A DNA stretch of 6,750 nt, taken from assembly GCA_001464255.1 (NCBI GenBank), contig LNFD01000303.1:1-6750 (forward strand), read 5' to 3'. This DNA comes from Actinomycetales bacterium Ga0077552. GTDB lineage: Bacteria > Actinomycetota > Actinomycetes > Actinomycetales > Microbacteriaceae. The notes beneath the pieces were generated by a model. The model had not been told where the DNA came from. It saw only the letters and a list, made by a program, of their open reading frames with translations, and made no database searches. Shown here piece after piece: positions 5,702-6,750 of the stretch. Made by a program: the position numbers and the translations under genes. How positions within the stretch are numbered: position 1 is the first letter of the stretch; every line of letters begins with the position of its first letter.

Positions 5702-6750
5702 CTAGCGTTCGCAGCGGGCGAGCTCGCCCAGATCGCCCTCATCGGCGATCGTCTGCAGCACGCCGATGGCCTCGTCGAGGGTGGCGACCGCGAACACCTC
5801 GAGATCGCCGGGCACGTTGCCGACGACCTCGTCGCAGTTGCCGACCGGGGCGAGGAACCAGTCGGCGCCGAACCCGACCGCGCCGTGCATCTTCTGCACG
5901 ATGCCGCCGATCGGCCCGACCGTGCCGTCCGCGCCGATCGTGCCCGTGCCGGCCACCTCGGCCCCGCCCGCGAGCGAGTCGGGCGTGAGCTTGTCGATGA
6001 TGCCGAGGGCGAACATCATGCCCGCGCTCGGCCCGCCGACGTTCTCGAGCTCGATGTTGACGTCGAAGGGGAAGACGTACTCGCCCGCGATGAGCACGCC
6101 GATCACCGGCACGCGCTCCTCGCCCTCGCTCAGCACAGGGGTGACCTCGAGGGTGCGCTCCGAGCCCCCGCGCACGATGCCGATCGACACCGGGTCGGCG
6201 GTGCCGTTGGCGGCGATCGCGGCGCGCAGCGCCGTGACATCCCGCACCGGCTCGCCATCGACGGCGAGGATGATGTCGTCGCCGCGCAGGATGCCCTCGG
6301 CCGGGCTCTCGGGAAGGGTCTCGACCACGCGCAGCTGGCTCTCGTAGGGCTCGCCGAGCGCGCGGAGCGCGGCGGCGACGGCCTCCTGCTGCGAGTTCTC
6401 CATGTCGATGCGGCTCTGCTCGCGGCGGTCTTCCGTGCTGACCCCCGCGGGGAATACGGAGTCGATGGGCACGACCGACTGGCTCGGGTCGAGCCAGGCG
6501 CGGATGACGTCGAACCACGACGGCGGCTGGTCGCGGTTGCCGTAGACGTTGACGGTGAGCAGGCTCAGCGAGCCCTCGGTCTCGAAGGTGGGCTCGGAGG
6601 GGATCTCGATGAGCGGCACCTCCTCGTCGCCCACGCTCACGGTGCCGAGGGTGTCGAACACCGGCCCGGGCCGCTCGATGACGTAGGGGGTGGGCAGCAC
6701 GGCGAGGCCGAAGACGCCGAAGAGGGTGAGGGCGAGCAGCAGCCAGCCGA
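5702..6750 (-). CDS. Membrane-anchored PDZ and Lon-fold (S16-type) serine peptidase, YlbL-like, 5' end beyond window
   Basis: The reading frame stays open to the right edge, so the start is outside the window. The visible N-terminus is a hydrophobic segment, WLLLALTLFGVFGLAVLP, a single membrane anchor (6745-6692). The GTG at 6700 falls inside that helix and is not the start. Counting from the codon at 6700, a PDZ domain spans about residues 125-190 (SPAEGILRGDDIILAVDG), followed by a Lon-type proteolytic domain at about 200-320. The catalytic dyad is present: Ser in GGPSAG (codon 6026-6028) and Lys in GPIGGIVQKM (codon 5891-5893). The family cleaves unknown substrates on the outer side of the membrane, with the PDZ domain probably binding substrate C-termini or loops. 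It lies directly upstream of the UPF0182 gene, a pairing also known from M. tuberculosis Rv3194c-Rv3193c. Family and active site are clear; the substrate is not known. Confidence 0.93.
   Translation of the reverse strand, partial: GWLLLALTLFGVFGLAVLPTPYVIERPGPVFDTLGTVSVGDEEVPLIEIPSEPTFETEGSLSLLTVNVYGNRDQPPSWFDVIRAWLDPSQSVVPIDSVFPAGVSTEDRREQSRIDMENSQQEAVAAALRALGEPYESQLRVVETLPESPAEGILRGDDIILAVDGEPVRDVTALRAAIAANGTADPVSIGIVRGGSERTLEVTPVLSEGEERVPVIGVLIAGEYVFPFDVNIELENVGGPSAGMMFALGIIDKLTPDSLAGGAEVAGTGTIGADGTVGPIGGIVQKMHGAVGFGADWFLAPVGNCDEVVGNVPGDLEVFAVATLDEAIGVLQTIADEGDLGELARCER

Noticed and set aside
6698..6700. GTG at 6700 as start of the PDZ/Lon protein
   Set aside because: The frame stays open upstream and encodes the rest of a membrane anchor, so the gene is cut by the window edge.

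Overview
This is a very GC-rich window in which every supported gene reads on the minus strand (right to left). The strong G/C bias at third codon positions, the adjacent pair of a PDZ/Lon-fold membrane protease and a UPF0182 membrane protein, and the protein style point to a high-GC actinobacterium. Microbacteriaceae is my best guess, by inference only.

Layout in the direction of transcription: (1) 6750-5702, a membrane-anchored PDZ plus Lon-type serine peptidase (YlbL-like) whose N-terminus lies beyond the right edge. (2) 5614-2757, a UPF0182-family protein with seven membrane segments and a large extracytoplasmic region, broken at about 4521 by what looks like a 31-nt deletion, so its two halves lie in different frames. 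(3) 2750-1866, a class I SAM-dependent methyltransferase starting 6 nt after the UPF0182 stop and probably co-transcribed with it. (4) 1740-376, an unusual fusion of a degenerate SGNH-hydrolase fold and a GAF domain. (5) 321-245, an initiator tRNA(fMet) with its own likely promoter and a rho-independent terminator. Positions 1-189 hold nothing I can support.

Genes 1 and 2 keep an order familiar from other actinobacteria (for example Rv3194c-Rv3193c in Mycobacterium tuberculosis) and probably relate to the cell envelope. The methyltransferase may depend on the UPF0182 transcript. The SGNH/GAF gene and the tRNA look like independent units. The most notable points are the disrupted UPF0182 gene, which can easily be mis-called as one long ORF with a nonsense N-terminus, and the SGNH-like domain that has lost its nucleophile and its Asp/His dyad. 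I see no mobile element, CRISPR array, phage gene or defence cassette.
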